Of a stretch of DNA of 64,000 nt, positions 1 to 7,826 are shown in pieces. Under the pieces are notes generated by a model, which ran no database searches, was not told the origin of the DNA, and saw only the letters and a list, made by a program, of their open reading frames with translations. The DNA lies in NCBI GenBank assembly GCA_038747915.1, contig JBCDJJ010000007.1:1-64000 (forward strand), written 5' to 3'. The position numbers and the translations under genes were made by a program. Positions within the stretch are counted from its first letter, which is position 1, and every line of letters begins with the position of its first letter. This stretch comes from JBCDAP01 sp038747915 (GTDB lineage Bacteria; Planctomycetota; Phycisphaerae; Phycisphaerales; UBA1924).

Positions 1-110
1 GGGGGGGGGGTGGGGGGTGGGCCCGCCCCCCCCCAACCACCACCCGCTTCCACACCCCCCCCACCGTTCGGTGGCGGGCCCAGCCCCCCACCACCGCACC
101 GGGGAACACC
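1..110. other. Low-complexity G/C-rich contig end
   Basis: The window opens with runs of G and then runs of C broken only by short ACC and TCC units. No gene, repeat unit or promoter can be supported here. It resembles the poor sequence often found at contig ends, so any long reading frame crossing it, such as a proline-rich extension of the next gene, should be ignored. Confidence 0.6.
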
Positions 111-138
111 AGTGCGCGAGGTGGTCTACGCTCGTGGC

Positions 139-1209
139 ATGAGCACGAACACCGCTGAGATGGATGCTGCCCGAGCCGATCGGTACACCGCGCGACCCGC
201 CGGATGGTTCCGCCGTTGCGGGCGGTCCGGGCTGAAGCTGCCCGCGGTCTCGCTCGGGTGCTGGCACAACTTCGGCGGACCGGGCACCGACTCGGCCCGT
301 TCCACGAGCGAGGCCGAGATCCACGAGAACGCGCGAGCGATGCTGAGTACCGCGTTCGACCTGGGCATCACGCACTTTGATCTGGCAAACAACTACGGCC
401 CGCCGCCGGGCAGCGCCGAGGAACGAGTGGGCCGGCTCCTCGCGAGCGACTTCGCGCCCTACCGAGACGAACTGATCATCTCGTCAAAGGCCGGCTACCG
501 GATGTGGGACGGGCCGTACGGCGAGTGGGGCTCGAGGAAGTACCTCATCGCGTCGTGCGAGCAGTCGCTCCGCCGGCTGCGTGTGGACTACGTCGACATC
601 TTCTATTCGCACCGCCCCGATCCGGACACACCGCTCGAAGAGACGCTCGGCGCACTCGACACCTTGGTCCGCCAGGGCAAAGCGCTCTACGTCGGCATCT
701 CGAGCTACTCGGCGGAGATGACGCGCCGGGTCGACGCGGTGTGCCGGGCAAACGGCCTGGTCCGCCCGATCATCCATCAGCCGCGGTACTCCATGCTCGA
801 TCACGGGATCGAGCGCGATGGCCTGCTCGATGCGTTCGACGAGACCGGCATGGGCTCCATCGCCTTCTCGCCGCTCGAGGGTGGGGTGCTCACGGGCAAG
901 TACCTGGATGGCTCGATCCCCACCGACTCGCGCGCCGCGAACGAGCACTCCCCGTTCCTGCGAGAGGGTCGTGTTCGCCGCGATGTGGAGCGTTGCCAGC
1001 GGCTCAACGAGGTCGCGGTGGCGCGCGGTCAGACGCTCGCCCAGCTCGCCCTGCTCTGGGTGTTGCGCGACCAGGGCGGGAGATCGATCACGAGCGCGCT
1101 CATCGGCGCTTCGCGGCCGAGCCAGATCGAGCAGTGCGCCGCGTGCCTCGACGCGGGGCTTCTCGGCGCAGACGAACTGACGCGCATCGAATTGATCCTG
1201 GCCGACTAG
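139..1209 (+). CDS. Aldo/keto reductase, glyceraldehyde-3-phosphate reductase (YghZ) type
   Basis: Cytosolic NADPH-dependent carbonyl reductase of 356 residues, normal for the family. The AKR tetrad is visible as D81, Y86 (in DLANNYGPPPGSAEE), K117 (in IISSKAGYRMW) and H158 (in DIFYSHRPD). The NNYGPPPGSAEE and SKAGYRMW blocks are typical of YghZ/GPR, which reduces L-glyceraldehyde 3-phosphate and methylglyoxal-like aldehydes; the true substrate is inferred. The ATG at 139 is chosen because the frame upstream is low-complexity proline code. The TAG stop is also the first triplet of a 165-bp repeat. A second, less similar aldo/keto reductase lies at 17168-18286. Confidence 0.9.
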   Translation: MSTNTAEMDAARADRYTARPAGWFRRCGRSGLKLPAVSLGCWHNFGGPGTDSARSTSEAEIHENARAMLSTAFDLGITHFDLANNYGPPPGSAEERVGRLLASDFAPYRDELIISSKAGYRMWDGPYGEWGSRKYLIASCEQSLRRLRVDYVDIFYSHRPDPDTPLEETLGALDTLVRQGKALYVGISSYSAEMTRRVDAVCRANGLVRPIIHQPRYSMLDHGIERDGLLDAFDETGMGSIAFSPLEGGVLTGKYLDGSIPTDSRAANEHSPFLREGRVRRDVERCQRLNEVAVARGQTLAQLALLWVLRDQGGRSITSALIGASRPSQIEQCAACLDAGLLGADELTRIELILAD

Positions 1210-1371
1210 TGCGTTCCAAGTCAATTCGTCGCGGGTGCCACTGGTGGCTTGCCCACCAGTGCGAACGCCAAAGCCCTTGAACACTGGCGGGCAAGCCGCC
1301 GGTGGCACCCAAGTCCCGGAGTCGGTCGATCCACCGCGAAGACTGGCGAGACGAGTTGACTTGGTCTGCTC
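1207..1371 (+). repeat. Stop-anchored repeat B, copy 1 (MITE-like)
   Basis: This 165-bp element matches 11666-11830 (opposite strand) with about four mismatches by eye and no gaps. Its first three bases are the TAG stop of the preceding reductase. Near-perfect 15-bp inverted arms (1216-1230 against 1350-1364, one mismatch) enclose two hairpins. The first is CACTGGTGG (1239-1247) with CCACCAGTG (1253-1261). The second pairs CACTGGCGG with CCGCCGGTG. It has no coding capacity. Confidence 0.85.
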
Positions 1372-1443
1372 GAAGGCTTCGGTCGCCCAACAGCTTGGGT
1401 GGCGTAGAGACGGCGCCGATTTCTCCCCGGGAAGGGTGCGTCA

Positions 1444-1475
1444 CGTGGAGAACTCGCTTCGCGATGTCTCCACGG
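1444..1475. repeat. Hairpin repeat C, copy 1
   Basis: CGTGGAGAAC (1444-1453) pairs with GTCTCCACG (1466-1474), leaving one bulged base. A close relative is at 61228-61261. Both lie 20-30 bases downstream of the stop codon of a minus-strand gene, here the RdgC-like gene ending at 1500, so the hairpin may protect or end that transcript. Confidence 0.5.
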
Positions 1476-1499
1476 CGCTCGACCGAGCAATGGGAGTTA

Positions 1500-2759
1500 T
1501 TACCCAGCAACGCGGATCGGCGATTCCTCGTTCGACGTCGCTTCGATGAAGCCGATCGCCCGCGGCCGACCTCGCCCACGGATCCAGGTGCGGATATCGG
1601 CTCGCTCGCCCGGCCACGCGTCGCTCGCCCGGCGCTCGATGAACTGCGCAAACAGGCCCGCGAGCGCGCCATCGAGCCGGCGTGTCTGCTCGATGCGCCA
1701 CTCCGCGGCCTCACGCGGCGATTCAGCGGGCTCGGTCGGATCGGGAAGCTCGGCACCGGTCACGATCCACCGGTCCGCGGCCAGTGTGCACGAGAACGGC
1801 TGACCGTCGATCGCGAGCACGAGCCCGGCTTTGCGCGGCCACTTGCCGAGCGCGAGCGCGGTCGCTGCTTCGGGCGTGCGGATCGGCGCGATGCCGCTCT
1901 CGTGTGCGACGAGAGAGAGCTTGCCCGTTCGGTGCCAGGCGCATTCGGCGTCGAGCGACCGGTCGAGCACCACCGCCACCTCCGCGCCGTCGACCTCGAA
2001 GACGCCCTCTCCAAGATCGCACCGGTGCCAGAGCCAGACGAGGAACTCGTTCCCGAGAAAGTCGTGCGGCTCCGGCCCGGTGCGCGACCACGGCACCTCC
2101 GGCATCGCGGGGAGCTCGCTCGTCGGGGCATCGGTGAACGCGGAGGGGGCGAGATCCTCGAAGTCGCGCGAACGCCCGGAAGCAGCGAGATGCGCGTGGG
2201 CCATCGAGCCAGCGGACATGGGCTCGAGCGAGCCCTTCGGGCTGGTGCGCCAGTGTGCGCACAGCTGCTCGACAATCGTGTTTGCGCCCGACGCTGCAAG
2301 CACCAGCGACCGCTCCGCGTCCCACACCACGGGCACGAGCTTCGACCGCCGATGCCGGCCGGATCGCAGCTCCTCGCGGAGCGCCTCGTCAACCATCTGC
2401 TTGAGTTCGTGCTTCTGGGCGCGCGTGAGCGACCGGCCCGAGGCATCCTCGAGCAGAGCCACGCGGTGCTGGGCCTTTACGGCGCGGGCGATCTCCGCGG
2501 GCACGCGGTTGGTGTCGATCCGCAGGCCCACGTGGGCGACCTCTCCGCCCGCGAAGACGTTGTGCTCGTGCTCGAACCGCTCGTCGTAGATGTGCTCGCC
2601 ACCGGTCCACCCGACATCGAGTTCGCCTGGCGCGGGCCCATCGTCGGGTGTGAAGACGCCCTCGCGGAGGGCATCCAGGTGCGCCTCATCGATGATCCCC
2701 GGGGTTGGTCCGACGACCCTGAACCGGGCGAAGCTCACTCGTCCGTTGAGAAATGGCAT
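1500..2759 (-). CDS. RdgC-like protein (putative recombination-associated)
   Basis: A 419-residue soluble protein with no signal peptide or membrane segment. Its first half resembles RdgC: an N-terminal MPFLNGRVSFARFRV strand, a basic LTRAQKHELKQMVDEAL helix, then KLVPVVWDAERSLVLAAS, which aligns by eye with the region after the ELK helix in RdgC. Enterobacterial RdgC is a DNA-binding ring protein that restrains RecA; this protein is over 100 residues longer, so a planctomycete subfamily is likely. ATG at 2759 is preferred over a GTG 12 bases upstream because the conserved strand starts there. Assignment is by motif impression only. Confidence 0.5.
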   Translation of the reverse strand: MPFLNGRVSFARFRVVGPTPGIIDEAHLDALREGVFTPDDGPAPGELDVGWTGGEHIYDERFEHEHNVFAGGEVAHVGLRIDTNRVPAEIARAVKAQHRVALLEDASGRSLTRAQKHELKQMVDEALREELRSGRHRRSKLVPVVWDAERSLVLAASGANTIVEQLCAHWRTSPKGSLEPMSAGSMAHAHLAASGRSRDFEDLAPSAFTDAPTSELPAMPEVPWSRTGPEPHDFLGNEFLVWLWHRCDLGEGVFEVDGAEVAVVLDRSLDAECAWHRTGKLSLVAHESGIAPIRTPEAATALALGKWPRKAGLVLAIDGQPFSCTLAADRWIVTGAELPDPTEPAESPREAAEWRIEQTRRLDGALAGLFAQFIERRASDAWPGERADIRTWIRGRGRPRAIGFIEATSNEESPIRVAG

Positions 2760-2851
2760 AACAGGCCACACTGCCCGATCCCCGCGCCCCGTGTGCGCAA
2801 ACGACAGCCGGAGGCCACCGTGTGGACCAGGTGTCGCTACCCTCCGCCGCG

Positions 2852-3562
2852 ATGACGACCGACGCCGACGCCACCGGGGATCCCAAGGCCGTTCTCTTCG
2901 ACATGGACGGGGTGCTGATCGATTCGTACCGCGGGCACCACGAGAGCTGGTGCGTCGTGGGCGAGCGGGACGGGATCGAGGTCACCGAGGCCGCGTTCGC
3001 AGCGACCTTCGGCCGGACCAACCGCGAGATCATCCCGGACCTGTGGGGTCAGCCGGATCTTTCACAGGACCGCATCGAGGCCATCGGGCTCGCCAAGGAG
3101 GAGGCGTTCCGCACGATCGTGAAGCGGGAGTGGCCGGAGATGCCGGGCGTCCGCGAGATGCTCGGGGAGCTCCACCGCGCCGGGTGGCGGCTCGCGGTGT
3201 GTTCCTCGGGGCCGCCGACGAACGTGACGCTCGCGGTCGACCACTTCGAGGAGGTCGTGGGTGTGCCGGATGGGCGGCTCTTCAACGCCGTCGTGACGAG
3301 CGAGGATGTGACGCGCGGCAAGCCGGATCCGCAGGTGTTTCAGATCGGTGCGCACAAGCTCGGCGTGCGGCCCGAGCGGTGCGTGGTGGTGGAAGATGCG
3401 GTGCCGGGCGTCCAAGCAGCGACCGCGGCGCGCATGGCATGCGTGGTGATCGTCAGCACGGGGCACACAAGAGACGAGTACGACAGCCTGAATCCTGCGG
3501 TGATCGCGGACACCTTCGGCGAACTTTCGGTTGAACGGTTTTCCTCCCTTGTTGACGAATGA
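2852..3562 (+). CDS. HAD-superfamily phosphatase (beta-phosphoglucomutase-like)
   Basis: Cytosolic phosphohydrolase or sugar-phosphate mutase of 236 residues. The four HAD motifs are in order: D17-M-D19-G (nucleophile and acid/base), CSSG near 117-120, K157 in RGKPDP, and E181-D182 in VVVEDAVPGV. The helical cap between motifs I and II is the small C1 type of beta-phosphoglucomutase and phosphoglycolate phosphatase. The exact substrate cannot be read. ATG at 2852 begins the conserved KAVLFDMDG lead-in; a GTG 30 bases upstream is possible. The gene is divergent from the RdgC-like gene. Confidence 0.85.
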   Translation: MTTDADATGDPKAVLFDMDGVLIDSYRGHHESWCVVGERDGIEVTEAAFAATFGRTNREIIPDLWGQPDLSQDRIEAIGLAKEEAFRTIVKREWPEMPGVREMLGELHRAGWRLAVCSSGPPTNVTLAVDHFEEVVGVPDGRLFNAVVTSEDVTRGKPDPQVFQIGAHKLGVRPERCVVVEDAVPGVQAATAARMACVVIVSTGHTRDEYDSLNPAVIADTFGELSVERFSSLVDE

Positions 3563-3642
3563 CGAGGGATCCGGGCCGATCTCGGTGAATCGTTTCCCGA
3601 AGAATCCTCGGAAAAAACGCCGATGACACCTGTACATTTGCC

Positions 3643-3671
3643 TTGCATCGGCCCCAAGCGCGGGCTACGTT
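3643..3671 (+). promoter_or_regulatory. Sigma-70-like promoter of an orphan small RNA
   Basis: TTGCAT (3643-3648), 17 bases, then TACGTT (3666-3671). No plus-strand gene follows before the convergent hisS, so it should drive only the ~100-base transcript ending at the hairpin at 3748-3780. The same -10 hexamer appears in the promoter at 10654-10681. Confidence 0.6.
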
Positions 3672-3677
3672 CTGAAC

Positions 3678-3780
3678 GTCAACATGCAACAACCTGAGGG
3701 ATTGCAGGTCCCTCACCACACAGAAGTGTTCTCTTGCTCGAGGGCGAGTCCGGGAAACCGGACCGCCTTCTTTCGTTTTT
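3678..3780 (+). ncRNA. Predicted orphan small RNA (~100 nt)
   Basis: Bounded by a promoter and an intrinsic terminator, with no open frame of note and no resemblance I can see to 6S, SRP, tmRNA or RNase P RNA. It folds into successive hairpins: TGAGGGA/TCCCTCA (3695-3701 with 3709-3715, perfect), a small ACAC-AGAA-GTGT hairpin (3717-3728), CTCG-AGGG-CGAG (about 3737-3748, overlapping the terminator stem) and the terminator stem with a GAAA loop. It lies between the HAD phosphatase and hisS and is convergent with hisS. The function is unknown; a trans-acting regulator is one guess. Confidence 0.5.
3748..3780 (+). terminator. Intrinsic terminator with GAAA tetraloop
   Basis: GTCCGG (3748-3753), GAAA, CCGGAC (3758-3763) form a perfect stem, followed by a pyrimidine tract ending in five T at 3776-3780. 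It ends the predicted small RNA. Confidence 0.7.
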
Positions 3781-3835
3781 GGAGCGCATTGAGCCGAACC
3801 GATGCCGTGTGCTAGCGCGTGCCGATGGCAGCCGC

Positions 3836-5404
3836 TCACACACGATCGAGTAGATGCACGATCGCCCGGCCGACGGAGTGGGGATCCTCGGGGCGCACCG
3901 AGAACTGTGCCTTGTCGGCGATGCCGATGTCGTTGGGTGTGAGGTCGCGCTTCGCGTCGAGGTCTTTGAGGGCGACCTTGCCGTCGGCGTTGTCAAGGCC
4001 GCCGTCGATCTGGATGTAGAACCGGGCGTGGTGACGGTTGGCGTCTTGGAGGAGCTTCTTGGGATTGGTCGTGGCTTTGTCCGTAGTTCGGGCGTGGAGG
4101 GGGCGGACGCCACCGCGGGCGGGGTCGTACCGGGTCGGGTCCCACGGTTTCGCGGTGCCGTCGGCGAGTTCGGCTTGGAACCCGTCTCGCTCGAGTCCCC
4201 GGCGCAGGGTCGCGAGGAGCGGCGTGACGAGGCCCGCTGCGTCCTCATCGCCCGCCGCGACGACGAACGCCTCGGGGCGGAGCGAGGTGGTGCACACGAT
4301 CTGGTCGATGGCGCTCTTGAGCTCGGGGCCCTCGGGCATGAGGCCACGGTCGTCGAGCAGGTTGGTGAGCACGACATCGCCCATGCCGAAGCCGACCGCG
4401 GGTGTGGGTGGCCCGCCGAAGAGCTCGATGAGGTTGTCGTACCGCCCGCCGCCGGCAACGGCGCGCTCGCCTTCGGCGATGACCTCGAAGACCGTGCCGG
4501 TGTAGTAAGCGAGGCCGCGGACAACTGAAAAGTCGCGCCACATCCAATCATCGATTTGGAACGCTTCGACTGCCGAAACGAAGTGCTCCATGCCCCATTC
4601 AGGAGGAGCATTGTTCAGGAGTACAGGTTTCTGCTCAGAAAATGGAACAGGAGGTGTCTGACGATCAGCTCGTAGTCGTGCGAGCCAGGTCAGTGGATCT
4701 TGGTCAATTAGCTTTGCGACGGCGGGAGCAAGTTGTTCATCTGACTGCTTAGCAAGCCGATCGACGACATCTAATGCAGCATCTACGCGCTCCGGAGCGA
4801 TGCCAAAGTTCCCGACCAGCGTATTCTCGGCTGAAACTCGAAAATCAAAACCGACCCTTGAGCTGTCTGTGCCGATGCCAAGCTGTTCGAGATTCTGCAC
4901 GAGCAGGTACAGACACTCCACATCGAGATGTGAAGGGCTTGATGAATCACCTCCCGTACCACCCAGCACATCGCAGTTCCACTGGTAGAACTCGCGGAGA
5001 CGGCCCCGTTGAGGTCGCTCGGCGCGGAAGAAGGGCTGCACGCAGAACCAACGCGTGATGCCGCCGAGCGAGCTGGCTCGGGCGGCGTACATGCGAGCGA
5101 GTGTCGGAGTGAACTCGGGGCGCAGGGCGTACGGCGCTCGTCCGTCTCGCTGCACCTGTTCGACCTCTTCGGGGCTCTTGCCGCTGAACGCCTGGAACAG
5201 CTCGCCGAGGATGCCCTCGCCGCTCTTCACGGCGTACAGGTCCGAGTGCTCGAAGGTGGGGCCGTCGATCTCCTCGAAGCCGTGGCGGATGGAGACCGCT
5301 CGCCAGCTCTCGGTGATGTACCGGCGGCGGAGCAGGTCCTCGGGGTAGGAGTCGCGGGTGCCCTTGGGGGCCTTGTGGGTGGTCTTCGCGGTCGTGGAGG
5401 CCAT
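3836..5404 (-). CDS. hisS: Histidine--tRNA ligase
   Basis: Class II aminoacyl-tRNA synthetase that charges tRNA-His; 522 residues, at the long end for bacteria. Motif 2 is in RPEFTPTLARMYA and FCVQPFFRAERPQRGR. The histidine-specific motifs RGLAYYTGTVFEV and AGGGRYDNLIELFGG are present. The C-terminal third is the anticodon-binding domain. The start MASTTAKTTHKAPKGTRD is chosen because that is where the conserved N-terminus begins; upstream frame continuation has no homology-like character. Bases about 4540-4960 inside the gene are visibly poorer in G+C than the rest, yet the frame stays open. Confidence 0.95.
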   Translation of the reverse strand: MASTTAKTTHKAPKGTRDSYPEDLLRRRYITESWRAVSIRHGFEEIDGPTFEHSDLYAVKSGEGILGELFQAFSGKSPEEVEQVQRDGRAPYALRPEFTPTLARMYAARASSLGGITRWFCVQPFFRAERPQRGRLREFYQWNCDVLGGTGGDSSSPSHLDVECLYLLVQNLEQLGIGTDSSRVGFDFRVSAENTLVGNFGIAPERVDAALDVVDRLAKQSDEQLAPAVAKLIDQDPLTWLARLRADRQTPPVPFSEQKPVLLNNAPPEWGMEHFVSAVEAFQIDDWMWRDFSVVRGLAYYTGTVFEVIAEGERAVAGGGRYDNLIELFGGPPTPAVGFGMGDVVLTNLLDDRGLMPEGPELKSAIDQIVCTTSLRPEAFVVAAGDEDAAGLVTPLLATLRRGLERDGFQAELADGTAKPWDPTRYDPARGGVRPLHARTTDKATTNPKKLLQDANRHHARFYIQIDGGLDNADGKVALKDLDAKRDLTPNDIGIADKAQFSVRPEDPHSVGRAIVHLLDRV

Positions 5405-5424
5405 GGGGGCGAGAATACGCCCGC

Positions 5425-6168
5425 TCACCCGTGCCGGCACCGCCGCAGGGCCGCGAGGCCCGCGAGTGCTGCGATCGACAGGCCGCCCGCGGGCGAGGGC
5501 ACGGGGTTGACGCTCACCACGTGCAGGTTGCTCACGGAGAAGTCGACCGCGGCGTACGCGCTCGCATCGAACCGGACGGTGAGGCGGTCGATGTCGGTGA
5601 GGTCGACGCCTTGTGCAGCGAAGGTGCTGAGGTCGATCTGGTGGGTGCCGGTCTGGTCGAGGTCCTGCACGAAGGTGTAGGAGGCCTCGCTCGCGGTGCC
5701 GGCTGCGGAGACGAGAAGGAGCGAGAAGCTGATGGGGCGGGCACTGACACCGCCACTCGGAGTAGCGGCGAAATCGCCGGCGATATCGAACGCGAAGAAA
5801 TCGGACCCGAGCTGATCGAAGCGGGTGTTCAGATCGCGGTTGAAGCCGTAGGTGAGCGAGACATCGCCGCCGGGGTCGCCCGGGCCAGCACTGATGTTGA
5901 GGTGCCCGCCGGCGATCATTGCCGAATTGCCGCCGGTGGCGGCACCCGAGGTGTAGAGCGTGTACCGAGAGTCGTCGATGGCGCCGGCGACGGTGCCGTC
6001 CTGATCGATCGTCCACTGGAGATCACCGGGGTCGTCCGAGCTGAGGTAGCCGAACGGCGTCTCCGGCGTATCGGGCCACCCGGTCGAGAAGTCGTCGATC
6101 GTGATGGTGGCGGCGCCGGCGATGGGGGCGAGCGCAAGGGCGAGTCCGGCTCCAAGAGGGGTGTGCAT
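5425..6168 (-). CDS. Secreted protein with PEP-CTERM-like anchor
   Basis: 247 residues: signal peptide (MHTPLGAGLALALAPIAGA), a beta-rich Gly/Ser/Asp-rich middle with no recognised catalytic motif, then VPSPAGG, a short hydrophobic helix and terminal RRCRHG. That tail is the variant PEP-CTERM sorting signal that exosortase systems process in many planctomycetes, so surface or extracellular export is inferred. The start is supported by AGGA before the ATG. It lies 20 bases upstream of the hisS start on the same strand and may share its transcript. Confidence 0.75.
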   Translation of the reverse strand: MHTPLGAGLALALAPIAGAATITIDDFSTGWPDTPETPFGYLSSDDPGDLQWTIDQDGTVAGAIDDSRYTLYTSGAATGGNSAMIAGGHLNISAGPGDPGGDVSLTYGFNRDLNTRFDQLGSDFFAFDIAGDFAATPSGGVSARPISFSLLLVSAAGTASEASYTFVQDLDQTGTHQIDLSTFAAQGVDLTDIDRLTVRFDASAYAAVDFSVSNLHVVSVNPVPSPAGGLSIAALAGLAALRRCRHG

Positions 6169-6331
6169 GGCGTGTCCTTCCCTGGGCGAGACTTCACCAT
6201 CCGAAGCGCCGCCCCGGTTTCCAATGGGGTCGGTGGTCGATCTCGCTCGGGTGGCGGCACAACCCGTGCGCACGGCACAGGTCGAACGGTGGTCTTTTGT
6301 GCCCGATCACAGCGTGGCACCCGCGGTGTTC

Positions 6332-6359
6332 TTGCCGGGGAGGGGGGGTCCGATACGAT
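6332..6359 (+). promoter_or_regulatory. Candidate promoter for the coiled-coil membrane gene
   Basis: TTGCCG (6332-6337), 16 bases, TACGAT (6354-6359). This would give a leader of about 260 bases before the start at 6628. A second possible -10, TATAGT at 6542-6547, is nearer but lacks a good -35. The rest of the 6169-6627 gap shows nothing else. Confidence 0.4.
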
Positions 6360-6627
6360 TCAGTGCGAGGCGGCAGCCCGGCGGGTGCGCTCGTGTGTTC
6401 CAGAGGTGGTCAGGGCGGTGGGCGCGGTTCACGCCGACCAAATCTGGGATGGGCGGCCGGCGCTGCCCTGGTTCGGACGGTTCGACGCGGCTCGGAGGTT
6501 CGCTCGACGGGCGGTGCGAGCAGCGTCGGCGACAGACTGCTTATAGTGGTGGGGCGGAGCAGGGACGCCTTGGCTGCCCCGCGACCCCACCCGTTCATCG
6601 AAGGCCCATTGGCCCGGGAGTTCGACC

Positions 6628-7488
6628 GTGCATGTCCTGACGAAGATCTTCATCGTGCTCGCCGCCCTGCTCGCGATGCTGCTGAGCGGTCTGGCGATCG
6701 CGTACACCGCCAACACCGCCCGCGTGCTCGAGGAGCTCGAGAGCCAGAAGGCCGAGGCCTCGGCGTCGGCCTCGGCTCAGCGTGCTGCGGAGGGCGCCCT
6801 CATGACGGTGCAGGAGCGGCTCGCGACCGAGCGTGAGTCGTGGCGCTCGGACATCGAGACGCTCCGCGCAGAGGTCGACGGCCTCGCCTCCGACAACGTG
6901 GAGCTCCGGGCCGAGAACGTGCAGCTGGCTCGCGAGCAGTCGAGCTACGCCACCCGCATCGATCAGCTCATCGCACTCCAGGACGCGTACGCCCAGCTCG
7001 ACGCGACCCGCAACCAGGAGCTCGCGGAGCTTCGGCGCCGCGAGCAGCAGGCGCTGCAGCGGGAGATCGACCTGCTCGATCAGCTCAACGATGTCGAGGG
7101 CCGGCTGGATGTGGCGAGCGAGTCGAACCGCACGCTCCAGGAGCAGCTCACGCTGCTTCGCGAGGAGCTGCAGCAGATCTCGCGTCAGGGTGGGACCGCG
7201 ACGGCCCTCGCCGCCGGCGATCGCACCGTCCCCGCACCAGCCAACTTCCAGGCCCGGGTGACCGATGTCCGCCGCGATGTGAACCGTCAGCAGCTGGTCT
7301 CGATCAACGCGGGCTCGTCGGACGGCCTTCGCCCGAACATGCGACTGCTCGTCACTCGCCGTGGCCGGTTCCTAGCGAACCTGGTGGTCGAGAACGTGAA
7401 CGTGAACGACGCTGTGGCCCGTGCCGACACCCTCGGGCAAGAGGTGACGATCCAGCCCGGCGACATCATCCTTTCGAGCAACGGCTGA
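6628..7488 (+). CDS. Membrane-anchored coiled-coil protein with C-terminal beta domain
   Basis: 286 residues: one N-terminal membrane helix (residues ~7-28), then about 150 residues of heptad-rich coiled coil full of E, R, L, Q and A, then a compact C-terminal domain (~205-286) with NFQARVTDVRRD, SINAGSSDGLRPNM and QPGDIILSS. That last domain resembles the beta domains of MreC-like scaffold proteins: the coiled coil would dimerise and the beta part would bind partners in the periplasm. That comparison is inference. GTG start at 6628. The next gene follows after 27 bases and encodes a small membrane protein, so the two are likely co-transcribed. Confidence 0.7.
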   Translation: MHVLTKIFIVLAALLAMLLSGLAIAYTANTARVLEELESQKAEASASASAQRAAEGALMTVQERLATERESWRSDIETLRAEVDGLASDNVELRAENVQLAREQSSYATRIDQLIALQDAYAQLDATRNQELAELRRREQQALQREIDLLDQLNDVEGRLDVASESNRTLQEQLTLLREELQQISRQGGTATALAAGDRTVPAPANFQARVTDVRRDVNRQQLVSINAGSSDGLRPNMRLLVTRRGRFLANLVVENVNVNDAVARADTLGQEVTIQPGDIILSSNG

Positions 7489-7515
7489 TCGCCCCGATCC
7501 GAAGGAACCGATTCG

Positions 7516-7752
7516 ATGGCGAAGAAGAAGGCCAAGCAGAAGAAGCAGAAGGGCATGTCGCTCCCGGGTGCTGCGAAGCGCCGGGCGAATCCCAAGCCGA
7601 ACGTGTACACCGGGCTCGCTGCCTTGGCGTGCATCGGGCTGGTCGCGGCGTGTGTGGTGGTGGCTCAGGCGGGCATCTCGGTCGGACCGGGTTCCGGTGT
7701 GATGGCGGCGATCAAGCTGCATCCGGAGGGACGGCTCGATCTGGGGCGGTGA
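7516..7752 (+). CDS. Small single-pass membrane protein
   Basis: 78 residues. A very basic N-terminus (MAKKKAKQKKQKGMS) is followed by one hydrophobic helix at about residues 31-52 and a short tail. AAGGA precedes the ATG at a good distance. The gap to the coiled-coil gene upstream is only 27 bases, which suggests a shared transcript and possibly a shared membrane complex. No family is recognised; the positively charged head predicts a cytoplasmic N-terminus. Confidence 0.65.
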   Translation: MAKKKAKQKKQKGMSLPGAAKRRANPKPNVYTGLAALACIGLVAACVVVAQAGISVGPGSGVMAAIKLHPEGRLDLGR

Positions 7753-7826
7753 GCCCTGGTGCCTGCTCGGTGGTCCCTGTTGCTCGGTGTCCGGTGCCCG
7801 TTCGTTCATGCTCGCGGCTTGTTTGA

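Noticed and set aside
10..138. Proline-rich N-terminal extension of the first reductase
   Set aside because: Derived from low-complexity contig-end sequence; the conserved protein begins at 139.
1302..2855. 517-codon plus-strand frame opposite the RdgC-like gene
   Set aside because: Runs through a repeat and ends inside the HAD gene start; the minus-strand protein has better coding character.
5405..6016. Long N-terminal extension of hisS
   Set aside because: The extension overlaps the PEP-CTERM gene in another frame and lacks similarity to HisRS; conserved sequence starts at 5404.
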